Below, piece after piece: positions 21,977 through 33,008 of a stretch of 64,000 bases of DNA (within the stretch, counting starts at the first letter, position 1; the number at the start of each line of letters is the position of its first letter). Made by a program: the position numbers and the translations under genes. This DNA comes from Cycas panzhihuaensis (taxonomy: Eukaryota; Cycadophyta), in NCBI GenBank assembly GCA_023213395.1, contig CM041465.1:49421741-49485740 (forward strand). The letters are read 5' to 3'. The notes beneath the pieces are model-generated. The model ran no database searches. It was not told the origin of the DNA and saw only the letters and a program-made list of their open reading frames with translations.

Positions 21977-23730
21977 TTTCTTCCTTCATATTCTTTGCTT
22001 ACACTTGTAATAGAGTCATCACTTCCTTCTCCTCCACAATCCATATGGTGAAGGGGGTTGTGAAAGTGGATTTGGAAATATTTTCAAGTTTTTATCATAG
22101 CATACTTAGTATTGTTTACTTTCTCTTTCTCTTTTATAAGCTTGAAATCACAATACAAGGAGTTGTAAGGCCTAAGGATTCCAATCCTTTGGTAGCCATT
22201 TGTGCATATCTCATTCTTCTTTTCTTTCCCCTCTTTTTGTCCATTTAACAAGGGGAAATGCTGCCAAATTTTTTCTAGCATTTAGAAGAATGTTTATAAG
22301 GGGAGGTTCTGGCCTTTTTTTTTAACAATTTAGAGTCATTTAAAATATCCATCATTGTATGCTCTCACCTTGCCTATATCTAGATCCTAGTGATTAAAAA
22401 ATAATGAAAATTTTATATGGTGTCATGTGTTGATGAGAAATTTGCAAGCTATATTTTCTACAGAAATAAAATCTACTTATTAAATTTCACAAGTCTGCTA
22501 AAACTTCTACAGAGCTCTAATTGACTTGATTCTAATTTTTAAAAATGTAACTCTAAGAATAGTTTCCAACACAAAAATTAGTACTCAATTTTATTGTCGT
22601 ATGAGAAAGTTATTATTGTTTTAGTGAACATCAGTTATTTATAGTAAGAATTTTGAAAACATATATTCCATACACTTTGTAGGACTTCCAAAAATTTTAT
22701 AGAACTCATTTGGGCCTAATTCCACTTTCTAAAGATGCAACTCCAAGTTCAGTTTACAGCACAAAAATTGGCACTCAATTTTGTTATCGTGAGATAAAGT
22801 TATTGATGTTTTAGTGAAGACTTTTTTTTGTTGTTAAAAAAAAAAAAAAGTGAAGAAAATTTCTTCTTTTTTTAAGGCTTCAAAGGCTATTGTAAAAGTG
22901 AGTGGAAAACACTTGGATTAGAGCAATATATGGTGCCCTCACTTCACTTCTCAATATTTTATTTCAACACTCCAAACAAGCACTTCATTTTTAGTTACAT
23001 GTATATTTAGTGCAAATTTAATAATATTTTCACTCTCATTAAAAGGAACGCATCATGTATGTCATTTTCCACCATCTTGTACCTATTCATAAACTTGCTA
23101 AGGTTGAGATACCTTGGTTGGCAGAATGTCATGCCATAAAGGAGGTGTAGGTTTCAATTTAGGACTATACTTAACCAAAATATTGGTAAGATTTGGTTAG
23201 CCATATCATCGTGCCTCAATTAGGGATAATTCTAATAACCAATTGGGAAAACTAAAACTTTAATACAAGATTACAATATACCCAATCCAATATCTATCAT
23301 AGTTATGGATATGCATGTACCACTCTTAGAGAAGGTATATAACTCCTCATTGGTGAATAAGGTGAGGATTGGGAGTACCTAGGCTTCATTGTGACTTAGA
23401 TTTTATCACTAAGCACAATTGTGGGTATCGTAGGTGAAGGCTAACTTAATTCTACTAGAAGCCTAAGCATTCCTTCAACAACCTCAACTACATATTAAAT
23501 ACAAGTTAGAGGCTATTGGGTTGATTACACATCCTATATTTGAGTTTCAGAGTTATGTACACTCAATGATATTAGCTTCAACATTAGTCTATAATCTTAT
23601 ATATTGATCACTCACATATTTACAAATAGTAATCCATAGTGCAATCATAGTGCTACATTCTTGTTACATCAGGATAATTCTACCACAGGTGTTGATGGCC
23701 AATTTTCATCATAGTGCTTCTCATATTCCT
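21977..23730. other. Non-coding region after the lone LTR, copy 1
   Basis: Probably the untranslated interior of the element that starts at the LTR, or unrelated filler. It holds a diverged tandem repeat (22430-22821) and an A run near 22838-22850, but no recognisable protein. The region ends sharply at the duplication joint 23730|23731. Confidence 0.5.
22430..22821 (+). repeat. Two-unit diverged tandem repeat, copy 1
   Basis: The units 22430-22633 and 22634-22821 share ordered blocks: a phrase ending in CACAAAAATT, then ACTCAATTTT, then a GAGAAAG/GAGATAAAG-TTATT phrase, then TGTTTTAGTGAA. The period is about 190-200 bp. Unit-to-unit divergence is much higher than between the two duplication copies. 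Confidence 0.6.
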
Positions 23731-24007
23731 TTTTAGATAATTTGAATATCACACTACCTTTAATAGGAATCCTCCACCAATTAATTATTAGATTCCTTAG
23801 ATTAGGGTGTTTAACCCACATCAATTAAAAGTGAAAAGTTACACCATTGTGCCTTTTGCTAAGATTGAATTTAAGCATCAAAGGAGAGTGATATGAGGCC
23901 ATCTTTGGTAAGGCCTCCAATCTGAACTCATCATATCAGCTAATCTAGGCATAGTTTACCATAATCCTATCCAATCTCACTTGGATATAGTGTTCCCCCA
24001 ATCTCCT
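23731..24007 (-). pseudogene. LINE endonuclease C-terminal fragment
   Basis: The minus strand reads RLDRIMVNYA, then LPKMASYHSPLMLKF and MWVKHPNLRNLIINWWR. This is the carboxyl part of the APE-type endonuclease of plant L1 elements (usual SDHSPL; here SYHSPL). It is the missing half of the domain whose amino half lies at 28555-29120. The two halves are separated by Copia-B. The fragment stops at 23731 after a LSKK motif, where RT-coding sequence should follow. Confidence 0.85.
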
Positions 24008-24459
24008 TATTAGAATAAAATTTATCTTATAATGTTACCTTTTATTAATAGTCACTTTATTAATATTATTCGTTGTATGGTTCATTGAAAATGATAACTC
24101 CTCATTTCAATGAACATTTACTTATTTATCTCTTCCTACATTCTAGGAAGATAGTTAGAATAGTCAAAGGGTTGAGGTTACATAAGATCAAGGAGGCTAA
24201 CTAGGTAATACTACTATAGGAGGATGTTGCACAACCAAAGAGAGGATGAGATCCTTATCTACCTCCATATTTGTAATGTATTCTTTATTATATTATATTA
24301 ATTAGCTATATTTAGGAGGTCATTTTTTATCCCCCAAAGGGGTTTTCCACGTGTCAATCATAGTGTATATTTCTATGTTTTATTGAATTCTATTATGCAG
24401 ATCTTTGTTCTTAACTCCTAAAATACATGTGCTTGAAATAAGAATCCCTCTCTCTTATA
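24008..24459 (+). repeat. 5' LTR of Copia-B
   Basis: 452 bp, TATTAGAATAA to CTCTCTTATA, directly followed by a PBS. It differs from the 3' LTR at roughly a tenth of positions by eye. It retains CCACGTGTC (24347-24355), a G-box/ABRE-like motif that reads CCACTTGTC in both 3' LTRs. Confidence 0.88.
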
Positions 24460-24472
24460 TGGTATTAGAGCA
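24460..24472 (+). other. Primer binding site of Copia-B
   Basis: TGGTATTAGAGCA abuts the LTR with no spacer. It complements initiator tRNA-Met with one C-to-T change. Confidence 0.85.
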
Positions 24473-26500
24473 GGTTTTATAGCCAGTTTAATAATAGAAT
24501 GCATAAACTGACATGCATATTAAATTATAATTAAAAAAAAAAAAGATTTATATTGAACAAGATTATTATTATACAAAATTAACACCACAAGGTGCTTTTA
24601 TTTTCTTACTAATGCTTGTTTTGTCTTTTGGCCCACAAATATACATCTCTGTATACAAAAATATCTACATCTGTAATCAAGTTTTTGAATGGAAAATGGA
24701 AGAGTGAAATTATGTATGAGCCAAAGAGTGGTGAAGCTCCATTCAATAAAGATAAAGTTTGTGAAGAAATGCTAGCAACCTAGTTAAGAGGAAATCATTA
24801 GGAAATGTCTGTTTGTTGTAATTGTTGGTGAGATTGCAAGATTTGGCAAGCAATATACTAGAAAATCTATGTTATGTGAGGTCATCAATTATACACAAAA
24901 CCCATGTACCTACAATCTTAAGCACACAAAACATAATAGTAGTGGAAAGGGGCAGAGAAACCATCATGATGAATAGAGAGACACTTGCAAAAAAATAAAT
25001 AAATTGATCATATGCCCAGATAAATCAAGGAGATCAACTATCTTGTGAGTAACCCTAGTGATCACATTCTATATCTCATAAGGGTTTATACCCTTCTCTA
25101 TAAGCATGCCCATGCAAATTATTTATGGATGTCCAATCTTTTACTGCCATCATTATTGAAGAAGCCATATAGAAGGAGAGCCCATCCATACAATTAGATA
25201 ATCACTACAAATAGAATACAGATAGTTAAATCTACCAGATATAATGAAGAATGGATGGAGAAAATACTAGGAGACAAAACATGCATGCAGTTGAAGCTAG
25301 AACTCAAATAGACCTGGAGATTCACCGCAGCCTTATAAATTGGGCAAAATCCTTTAAAACCCTAAATAATCAGAGAAGAGAAGATGTTGTCAAAGCTCTA
25401 CGAAGGAGAACACTCTTGAATGGAATTGCTTGCTTGCACAGAGATGCCTCTTGCATCTACATCCTACAAAAATTCAAAGATAAAACTCTTTATAACCTTA
25501 GTTTTTAGGGTAAATACTAATCTAAGTCGACAGACGTCAATCCCTATTATAATGTTATGTAATGTTTTTACATTTGTAAAAACATTGCATTTTGATTAAT
25601 TTATTTTTTAGGTCTGCCATCCCCCCCTTCACTAGCCCCTTGATCATTTCATACACGCATATGACCCTAATCATTTTTGAAAAGGGGCTTAACCCCTTAT
25701 TCTATTACTTTTTTAATTTTTTTTCTCTACAAAAAGGGTTCTTATGCTTCTTCCTTTATAACTTTACCATACGAAGTCTAAATTCAACTAAAAAAGAAGC
25801 ATTAAAATCCTGAATTAGACACGGACGCATCGACTGGCTACTTGTTCCATTCAAAAGCCATTTCAACTAGAAAATTTATGTTCAAAATAAGGCTTCCCTT
25901 CATGATCTGGTAAGCTGAGGTATGTAATATTTCATTGCAAATTTCCTTTATGATACTCTAAATTCATTATTTTAACTTAGTCAACACAGATCACTTATCT
26001 ATAATTTAACAAATTTTGTCATTTTTATATCATTTCTTTTTATAATATGCAGTTTGTTATTATTCAATTAAAATAAACCTTTTTTTTATTTAATTTAAGT
26101 TACAAACGTGCAACTCTTACATGTTTGATTGATTTTCTTAAAATATTTGATTAAAAATTCAATGATTCCTAATCAATGTTAATCAATCTCTATAAGTTCT
26201 TTTTTTATTCAGTGAAAAATCAATTCATTTATGTTTAACGTGGCATGGCAAATCAATTTATGTCTAAGTGACAATGTTAATGACATTATGTTTTGAGTTT
26301 ATATTCAGTGGCAATGTTAATAACATTTGAATTTATGTTCAGTGGTAATGTTAATAAGTTCATTTCAGTTATACACCTATTTTTCTAAATGAATTTTTTA
26401 TTGTAAAAATAATAGCTAATTTCATTCAAAAGTCATCACAACTTCTTCCACTTTTCCATTTCCTTAAAGAGGTTATTTCATTATTAGTTAGTCCCAAAAT
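24473..26500. other. Foreign segment inside Copia-B
   Basis: It sits where gag, protease, integrase and the start of RT belong, but shows none of their motifs. Frames at 25251-25508 (85 aa, Arg/Lys-rich) and 25592-25813 have no family I recognise. A pyrimidine-rich stretch ending TTTTTTAG at 25604-25611 and a GTAAG at 25910-25914 bracket a 298 bp exon-like piece, with an open frame over its last 100 bp. A three-unit repeat lies at 26257-26362. It could be captured host gene sequence or an older insertion. It is unique in the window. Confidence 0.5.
26257..26362 (+). repeat. Three-unit imperfect tandem repeat
   Basis: Units starting at 26257, 26298 and 26332 share TTTAT, then a CAGTGG-like phrase, then CAATGTTAAT or TAATGTTAAT. 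Unit length is about 31-41 bp. Confidence 0.6.
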
Positions 26501-28096
26501 GGAAGCAAATAACAATCCTATATAGTAGTAAGCCATGCAAGCTAAATTTGATACACTTAAAAAGAATTCAACTTGGGCCTTAGCTACCCTTACCTCTAGT
26601 ACAAATTTGGTAGATTGTAAATGGGTTTACCAAACAAAATGTAACTCAGAAGGAGTTATTAAAAAACATAAAGCGCGTCTAGTAGCCAAAGGTTTTTCTC
26701 AAATTGACAGTATAGATTATATCAAAACCTTCTCTCCTATAGCTAAGATTAATACAATCAAAACCATCCTAGCCTTAATAGACAAATTTGGCTGGAGAAT
26801 CCATCAAATGGATGTTAAAAGTGTTTTTCTAAATAGAGATCTTAAAGAAAAATTTTATATGAAACAATCCCCTAGTTTCATTTGTAATCTTAATCTTATG
26901 TATAAGTTAAAAAAACTTTTATATCTCTAAAACAAGCTCCTTGAGCTTGGTATATAAAGATAGATGACTATCTTACACATAATGGATATACTAAGTGCAT
27001 TAGTGATCCTAATCTTTACTTCAAATGAGAAGATAAAAATATTACCATCTTAATCCTTTACATAGATGATATAATCATAACTAGATCTTTAATCTCCAGT
27101 ATTTATCAATTAAAAGCTATCTTAATGGACAAATTTGAAATGACTGACTTAGGTCTTTTACATTATTTCTTAGGTTTGTAAATTTATCAAACTAATTCAA
27201 ATATAACCATTTCACAACCTAAGTATGCACTTTACTTAATAAAAAGATTTAATATGGAAAATGCTAAACCAGCATCAAACCCTCTACAATCAGGTATTAA
27301 ACTATCAACTGATTCTCTCAAACCTTTATTTAATCCTACAACATATCATCATCTTATAGGTAGTATAATTTATTTAATATATATCCACCCAGACATCTCT
27401 CATGTTATAGTTCTTTGCTCTAGATGCATGTAGAAACCTCACAAGTCATACTGGAAAGTTGCAAAATGAATTTTAAGATATCTACAAGGTATAATATTCT
27501 ATGGCTTAACCTATCACTTATGTAGTATTAATCTAAAATTAATAGGTTATACAAACTCAAATTAGGCAGGAGACTTCGACGACCATAAGTTAACAGTCTA
27601 TTATATTTTCTTTCTAGGCTCTTCACTAATTACTTAGTCTAGCAAGAAAATACAAGTATTAGCCCTATCTACAACTGAAGCTAACTATCAATCACTTGTT
27701 GAAGCTAGTAAAAAATCACTTTAGCTTAAATCCCTATTAAGTAAGCTTGAATTATTTCCTAACTCTTCTATTGAAATTAACATTAATAATCAAGGTGTGA
27801 TATCTACTGATACTAATCTTATCACACATTCTAGAATAAAACACATAGAATTACATTAATATTTTATATGTAATCTTATAAATGATAAAAATTATTCACT
27901 TATTTTATTATTCTACAGACTTGTAGATTGTAGACATTTTTACAAAACCATTGACTGAAGTAAAGTTATTAAATCTTAGAGAATTATTGAAGATTAAATA
28001 AGTCTTCATCAAAGAGGGATTAATATTCTGAAGTCTTCTTTATCTTCTCTTCTTCCTTCTTTCTTCTGTATTATCTATTATATAAAAGATAACATT
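26501..28096 (+). pseudogene. Copia-B reverse transcriptase/RNase H, inactivated
   Basis: Homologue of 44-1639. The longest open piece is 26535-26930, with KWVYQTK, KARLVAKGFSQ and HQMDVKSVFLNRDL. It is slightly better preserved than copy 1: GFSQ instead of VFSQ, and CAA (Gln) where copy 1 has the TAA stop at 408-410. It still has the stop TAG before MQAKFDT, a frame break after 26930, and stops through RNase H. The catalytic YIDD box is readable near 27061-27075. Confidence 0.9.
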
Positions 28097-28105
28097 AAAG
28101 AGGGA

Positions 28106-28554
28106 TGTTAGAATAATATTTATGTTTAATATTACCTCTTATTAATAGTCACTTTATTAATATTATTTATTATATAGCTCATTAAAAATGATAACTGCTC
28201 ATTTTAAGTAATCTCTACTTATTTATCCCTTCCTACATTCTAGGAAGATAGTTAAAATAGTTAAAGGGTTTAGGTTACATAGGATCAAGGAGGCAGACCA
28301 GGTAATACTATTATAGGAGGATGTTGCATAACCAAAGAGAGGATGAGATCCTCATCTACCTCCATATTTGTAATGTATTCTTTATTATATTATATTAATT
28401 AACTATATTTAGGAGGTAGTTTTTTATCCCCCAAAGGAATTTTCCACTTGTCAATCATGATGTATATTTCTATGTTTTATTCAATTCTATTATGTAGATC
28501 TTTATTCTTAACTCTTAAAATACGTGCTTGAAATAAGAATCCCTCTCTCTTACA
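28106..28554 (+). repeat. 3' LTR of Copia-B
   Basis: 449 bp, TGTTAGAATAA to CTCTCTTACA, after the purine tract AAAGAGGGA (28097-28105). It is closer to the copy 1 3' LTR than to its own 5' LTR. Confidence 0.9.
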
Positions 28555-30934
28555 TTCCTATTTGACTATGTAAATTTGAATCATCTCAGGTTAACATCCA
28601 CTAATCCTTCTTTTTGGATAAAATCACCTAGATCCATTATACTGGGTATCTATCTCTTCTACCCCTCTTCTTTCTTACCAGGGGAAAGAGCAGTATTGAA
28701 GTCTCCCACCACTACCCATGGTCCTTGCCAATTCTTGTAATGTTCCAATATCTTATTCCATAACTCCTTTCTCCCTTCCACAGTGATAGGGGTATAAATA
28801 TGTGTGGCAAGCCATCATTGATCTATTCCCCTACTTGTGAACTAGATGGACATGAAGTGTTTATCTATTACATAGACTTCTCCTTGCTAAAACATAGGGT
28901 TCTATAAAGTTGCCAACCCTCTAAAATCATGGTGAGCTTCCTTAATATCCATTTCTTCTATTCTCCATATATTATTTTTAATAGCTAATCTATTATTTCA
29001 CTCCATCTTAGTTTCCTGGAGAAAGATGATGTCTAGCTTTAATCTCATACATAAAGCCTTAACTAATCTTTGCTTTGATAGGGCATTTAAGCCCCTTACA
29101 TTCCCAAAGATGATCCTCATCTCCTACTTCTCAGATTTGGGCCCTCCATCCCACCTTCCCTTAAGGTACATTAGCTTCCTTGATTAATTTGGGAAGTTAT
29201 CTCCTTTTCTCTAACCATCTTTAAAGTAAGTCTTTCTATCCTCCTTTCACCACCTAGGTATAGGCCTCTATGTCCCCTAATACTCCTCTGCTTCTCCTAG
29301 GGGACTTCCTCCTTATCTCTCCCAATCATTTCCTCTTGCACCTAGGTCATATGATCCTCTATTATTTTTTGCCCTGAAATAAAGGGAGATCCTTCTAGGG
29401 CCTCTCCCTCTCTGTGGATTTCTCTCCATTCCTCTTTTTTTCCTTGAGAGGGCTCTTAGTCAACTCTAGCTTCCTGGCCCTAGTCTTCACCTACCTCATC
29501 CAAGGTATCCTCAACATCCAGGTTTAATCCTTTTGCCTCCTCTAGATTTGCATCCCCTTCTACCTCTGTAGGGATTTATCCTAATAATTCCTTAATTTTC
29601 TCTAACCTAGATTCCTCTCATATTTCCTTGTTTAGCTCTCTTAGGCAATTCTGAGGTAGATGTATAACTCTTTTATATTTTATGCATTTGATATTTTCTA
29701 CTTTATATGCTAATGTTTGGTCTTTACTCCATTCCTCTATCTCTATCCTAACTCAGTCTGGAGGGATTTGCTAATTATTATCAAGACATAGAACCTAACA
29801 TTAATTAGTCTAATACAATTCTTAGTAGCAGAATCTATGGCAAGAAGGGGCCTAATAGCTTTCGCCACCCCTTGGATAACTTCTAAATCCAACACTTATA
29901 GGGGGAGTACCAACATCTACACCTATATTGGTATTTATTTTATAGTCAGTACTACAAGATCAAGATTTGGATACCATGTTTCTAAGAAAATGGTTTTTCT
30001 CCCTAGAATCCAAAGGCCCTTAATAAGATATTGACTATATCTTTATGGTTTAAAATTTTAAAAATAACATAGCCCTAAGGCAATTCCATAACCTCCATTG
30101 GGTTCCTTAGTTTCCATCTATCAACTTTCCATTTCCTAATAACATTGAGTCTAAGTCTTAGGCTTGAGAATCTACTGACCAGACTATTCTCCTAGTACCT
30201 TGTATTTCTCTTAGTGAGTTTCTTGGGGATAGGTATTTTTATCAAATCATCTTCAATTATAGGGTTTATTTCTAAAGGTTCCATTTCTCCTTTCTTTAGT
30301 GATTCAAAAATGATTTCCCTGTGGGGAGGTTTTGAGTCTAATTGGAAGGGCTTTTATCCCCCATAATCTCCATTATTTTCATATAAACTAAGACAACTCT
30401 AGCTACTATGTTGTCAACCTAACTTCTTAGAAAGAAAATCAAGGAAAAACTCCAAGAAAAGTTAGGTTCCTTACTCAGTAAATTAGGGTCATCTAGAAAC
30501 CTTGCATGAGTGATGCTTCTCCACCCTTCTAATCTAGTTTCTACTTTGACTCCTCCTAGAAATACATGGAGGACTATTGGGAACCCTTCCCTTGGCTTGC
30601 CAAGGCTGATCCTGACCTTAACCCTCACTTTGATCATAAAAGAAGGCTTCTTAAGGTAGTCTTAGTTTCCTGATCTTGTCACTTCATCCCTACCTATGTG
30701 GAGATATTCCTTCATCTAGAACCTTACTAGATGGTCTTTCCATTCTCCTTCTTCATCTTCTCGAGTTTCCACTATCCTTGGAATGTCCAAACACAACTTC
30801 TTGGGCTCTTACTACTAACCAAAATCTCCCTTGCTACTTCAGTCACCAACTTACTTTCCTTGGGCCCTCTCAAAACTGTATTGTATCATGCCCTTCATGG
30901 CATCATCTTTCCACAAGATCTTTCAACTCACCAT
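28555..30934 (-). pseudogene. LINE ORF1 and ORF2 endonuclease N-part, copy 2
   Basis: The minus-strand LINE continues upstream of the Copia-B insertion. ORF2 probably starts at the ATG at 29118-29120, and the endonuclease GDFN lies at 28695-28706. ORF1 contains the DUF4283 core (LIKGLWILGRKTIFLE near 29990-30040, then ATKNC) and an amino part extending to about 30637. The frame 30419-30637 belongs to this amino part or the leader. Stops are common. Copy 1 retains only the part left of 30083. The 5' end is not resolved: 30640-30934 may be LINE leader or the interior of the LTR element at 30948. Confidence 0.75.
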
Positions 30935-31438
30935 GGCTCTAATACCATATTAAATTTAGAATATCATAGTGTAATGTATTGAGTATAACATGACAAAAAT
31001 ATAGTATACATATATAATGACTGAATTATTTCATAAGATATATACATATATAAAGAAACAAACATGAATATAAAATAAATAATAGATCAAGCATGCATCG
31101 TAAAAGAGATAATAGATTTATACATGGAAAACCCAATGTGAAAAAAATCATGGGAGAAGGTGGAGTTGGGAGATCCTCTTATAATCAAAATGAAGACATC
31201 TCTAGGTCTTGGACGTTTCTCAAGTTCTCAAGTGATGTGTGTACATATTTATATCAATAGTTATCTCATGATTAGCCTATAATTTCTTGAGTCATTACAT
31301 CATCTAATATCATATGTACATGGGTATGTGTGCATCTCACATCTCTTTATACATCTAATTGGTAGGATTATGCATGTGTCCACAATATTGATATTAAATA
31401 TTACATATGTGATTAAATCATATATTCCAATAATAACA
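30935..31438 (-). repeat. Lone minus-strand LTR with PBS
   Basis: The minus strand reads TGTTATTATTGGAATAT at 31438 and ends AAATTTAATA at 30948. It is followed immediately by the PBS TGGTATTAGAGCC (30935-30947). The LTR is about 491 bp, with TATATA-type sequence inside. No gag-pol or partner LTR is seen on the left, so it is a truncated element. It is absent from copy 1, inside the 1.93 kb deletion. Confidence 0.55.
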
Positions 31439-32015
31439 AGGTTCGATAAATTGTAATAAACAATTATATTTTTAATGGGTGATCTGTAATAGATCTCATA
31501 ATAAGATATTATATTAAGAGATCTAGATAATCCTATTTTGAGGGAAGATATAGCATAAATAGATGTAGTAGACGATTAACGAATAACCCTTATAAATGCA
31601 AGAATTTATGAATTCTTGGTCACATGCATTAACATTTCAAAAAGCATTCCTTAGCTCTATAATAAGAATGATAGCTTAAAAACAAACCTTGCTTGATTGT
31701 TCATCACACCAAATCTTTCAATTAATAGGTTTACTAATCAATACACTAAGTATACCTAAGAATTTTAGAAGAACTTGCATTGAAGTACTTGTTGTAATGG
31801 GAGAAAGTTCTCAAGGTGATACCACATTGAGCATTTCCTTTGTAAGCATATCTAACAAGAATTTATAGTGGATTATTTGTGGTATTACATTAAGACTATT
31901 TAATTTACAAAAAGTGCATCCTTTTCCTACAAATCTTACACTAGCACTATATGATGTTGCAAAAAGAGTAAAATTTAATTGGTCTAGCTTTCTATCTAAG
32001 AAGATTATTCACAAT
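31439..32015. other. Unassigned A+T-rich sequence, present only in copy 2
   Basis: No reading frame or repeat recognised. It lies inside the segment missing from copy 1. Confidence 0.5.
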
Positions 32016-32284
32016 CTAGAGTTCATTTTAAATACAAAAATTGTTGTTATAGTTTTTCAGCCAACTATTATGCTATGATTGGTATATCACTAGCATATGT
32101 CTTTAGAAGAAACATTAGAACAAGGTGTGGCTTAGCTACAATATTGGGCTAATAAATATGAAAAGGAAGTTATGAATGAGAAAGAAAAGTAGTTGTTATA
32201 GGCAATTCAAAATAAGCTTATAGGAAATCTTTTGTAGGATGTCAACTACCTCCTGAAATAGAAGAGGGTAAAACATTTTTCAAC
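32016..32284 (+). other. Left part of the unrecognised coding remnant, copy 2, interrupted by Copia-3
   Basis: Homologous to 3629-3897. The frame includes LEETLEQGVA and ANKYEKEVMNEKEK, and it continues after the 11.2 kb insertion at 43526. The minus-strand frame that overlaps this segment and the LTR is not real. Confidence 0.6.
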
Positions 32285-32289
32285 AAGAG

Positions 32290-32935
32290 TGTTAGGTATT
32301 GTGACAACAATTATAGGCCTAAAATGATGGCCTATTTTCAGCGCGGTTCCCCCCCCTAATCTTTCTCGGGGGGTTCCAAGGGGAGCAAGAGCCCCCCTTG
32401 GCTGGGGGGTGCGGGGGGGTGGAACGCCCCCTGTTAGGAGGTGGTTAACGGGTGATAGCCCCCAACCCGAAAATTTGACCATGTAAACCTTATTAAAGTG
32501 TAAAGAGAATCAGGGTCATACAATGAAAATACCCTAGATTCTACGGTTGAGATTTTAGGTCTTGGATGTCCTCTCATGTAGCCCATTTTTAGGGCTTTTC
32601 TTATTATGTTGTAATGTTATGCAATGTGCTGTGAAGAGGGCAGCGGCTGATTGTTGTTCCAGAGAGCACTCTGTATCTGTGATGTACTATTTTCTCCATT
32701 CTGCAGTAATAAAGATCGATACCTTTCCTATGTGGATGTTTCCCTAGCACACTGCTAGGGTTTTACCATGTTATATCGAGTGCACATATGATGTTTGGCT
32801 TTCATTGTCTTGTTACTGTATAATCTTTGGTTTTAAGAACTTGCATGTAATTTGTATGTTTCATTTCTGCAACTAGTTATAAGAAAGTAATAGATCTTGG
32901 TGGCTATTAGAGGGTTGGACCTTCTATTCTCAACA
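32290..32935 (+). repeat. 5' LTR of Copia-3
   Basis: 646 bp, TGTTAGGTATTG to CTATTCTCAACA. It contains a GC-rich hairpin block at 32338-32431. Small frames inside it (e.g. 32562-32747) recur in the 3' LTR as LTR sequence, not genes. Confidence 0.95.
32368..32431. promoter_or_regulatory. GC-rich nested hairpin in the Copia-3 5' LTR
   Basis: An outer stem pairs GGGGGGTTCC (32368-32377) with GGAACGCCCCC (32421-32431). An inner stem pairs CCAAGGGG (32376-32383) with CCCCTTGG (32394-32401). The block stands out in an otherwise A+T-rich window. The inner stem is also kept in the 3' LTR (42962-42983). Its function is unknown. Confidence 0.6.
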
Positions 32936-32937
32936 AG

Positions 32938-32950
32938 TGGTATCAGAGCC
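32938..32950 (+). other. Primer binding site of Copia-3
   Basis: TGGTATCAGAGCC, a perfect initiator tRNA-Met complement, 2 nt after the LTR. Confidence 0.93.
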
Positions 32951-33008
32951 ACTCTTTTTTCTTATAGCGAGTTTGTGAAGGTTTTTGGTGTTGGCTTTTC
33001 TACACCAA

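Larger units (their letters stand above)
1..23730. repeat. Tandem segmental duplication, copy 1 (left end outside window)
   Basis: This stretch is collinear with 26501-63380. Position 44 pairs with 26501, 3627 with 30083, 3629 with 32016, 7481 with 47119, 13611 with 53261, 21679 with 61328 and 23730 with 63380. Shared features include the same LTR ends, target duplications, TRIM and in-frame stops. Identity looks like 95-98% by eye. Positions 1-43 are Copia coding sequence with no counterpart left of 26501. Copy 1 lacks the sequence found at 30084-32015 and lacks the 11.2 kb Copia-3 insertion. Confidence 0.93.
24008..28554 (+). mobile_element. Copia-B, chimeric Copia element inserted in the LINE
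   Basis: 5' LTR, PBS, about 2 kb of non-Copia sequence, RT/RNase H remnant, purine tract (28097-28105) and 3' LTR. Target duplication CTCCT (24003-24007) versus TTCCT (28555-28559). At 4.5 kb it lacks gag, protease and integrase, which would be expected between 24473 and 26500. The copy 1 homologue (Copia-A) still has RT sequence left of the point where homology ends. Confidence 0.85.

Noticed and set aside
22838-22850. A run as a LINE or SINE poly(A) tail
   Set aside because: There is no upstream LINE or SINE body, and no target duplication was found around it.
25251-25508. 85 aa frame as a host gene
   Set aside because: No recognised family, and it sits inside the Copia-B interior. Kept only as part of the foreign segment.
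30676-30942. Two overlapping plus-strand frames (30676-30942 and 30731-30982)
   Set aside because: They lie opposite the minus-strand LINE/LTR-element leader, with no domain.
32246-32482. Minus-strand Pro/Gly-rich frame
   Set aside because: It spans the insertion joint and the GC-rich hairpin block. It is an artefact of base composition.
32562-32747. 61 aa frame in the Copia-3 5' LTR, repeated at 43147-43332
   Set aside because: It is repeated only because both LTRs contain the same sequence. There is no domain and no sign of translation.
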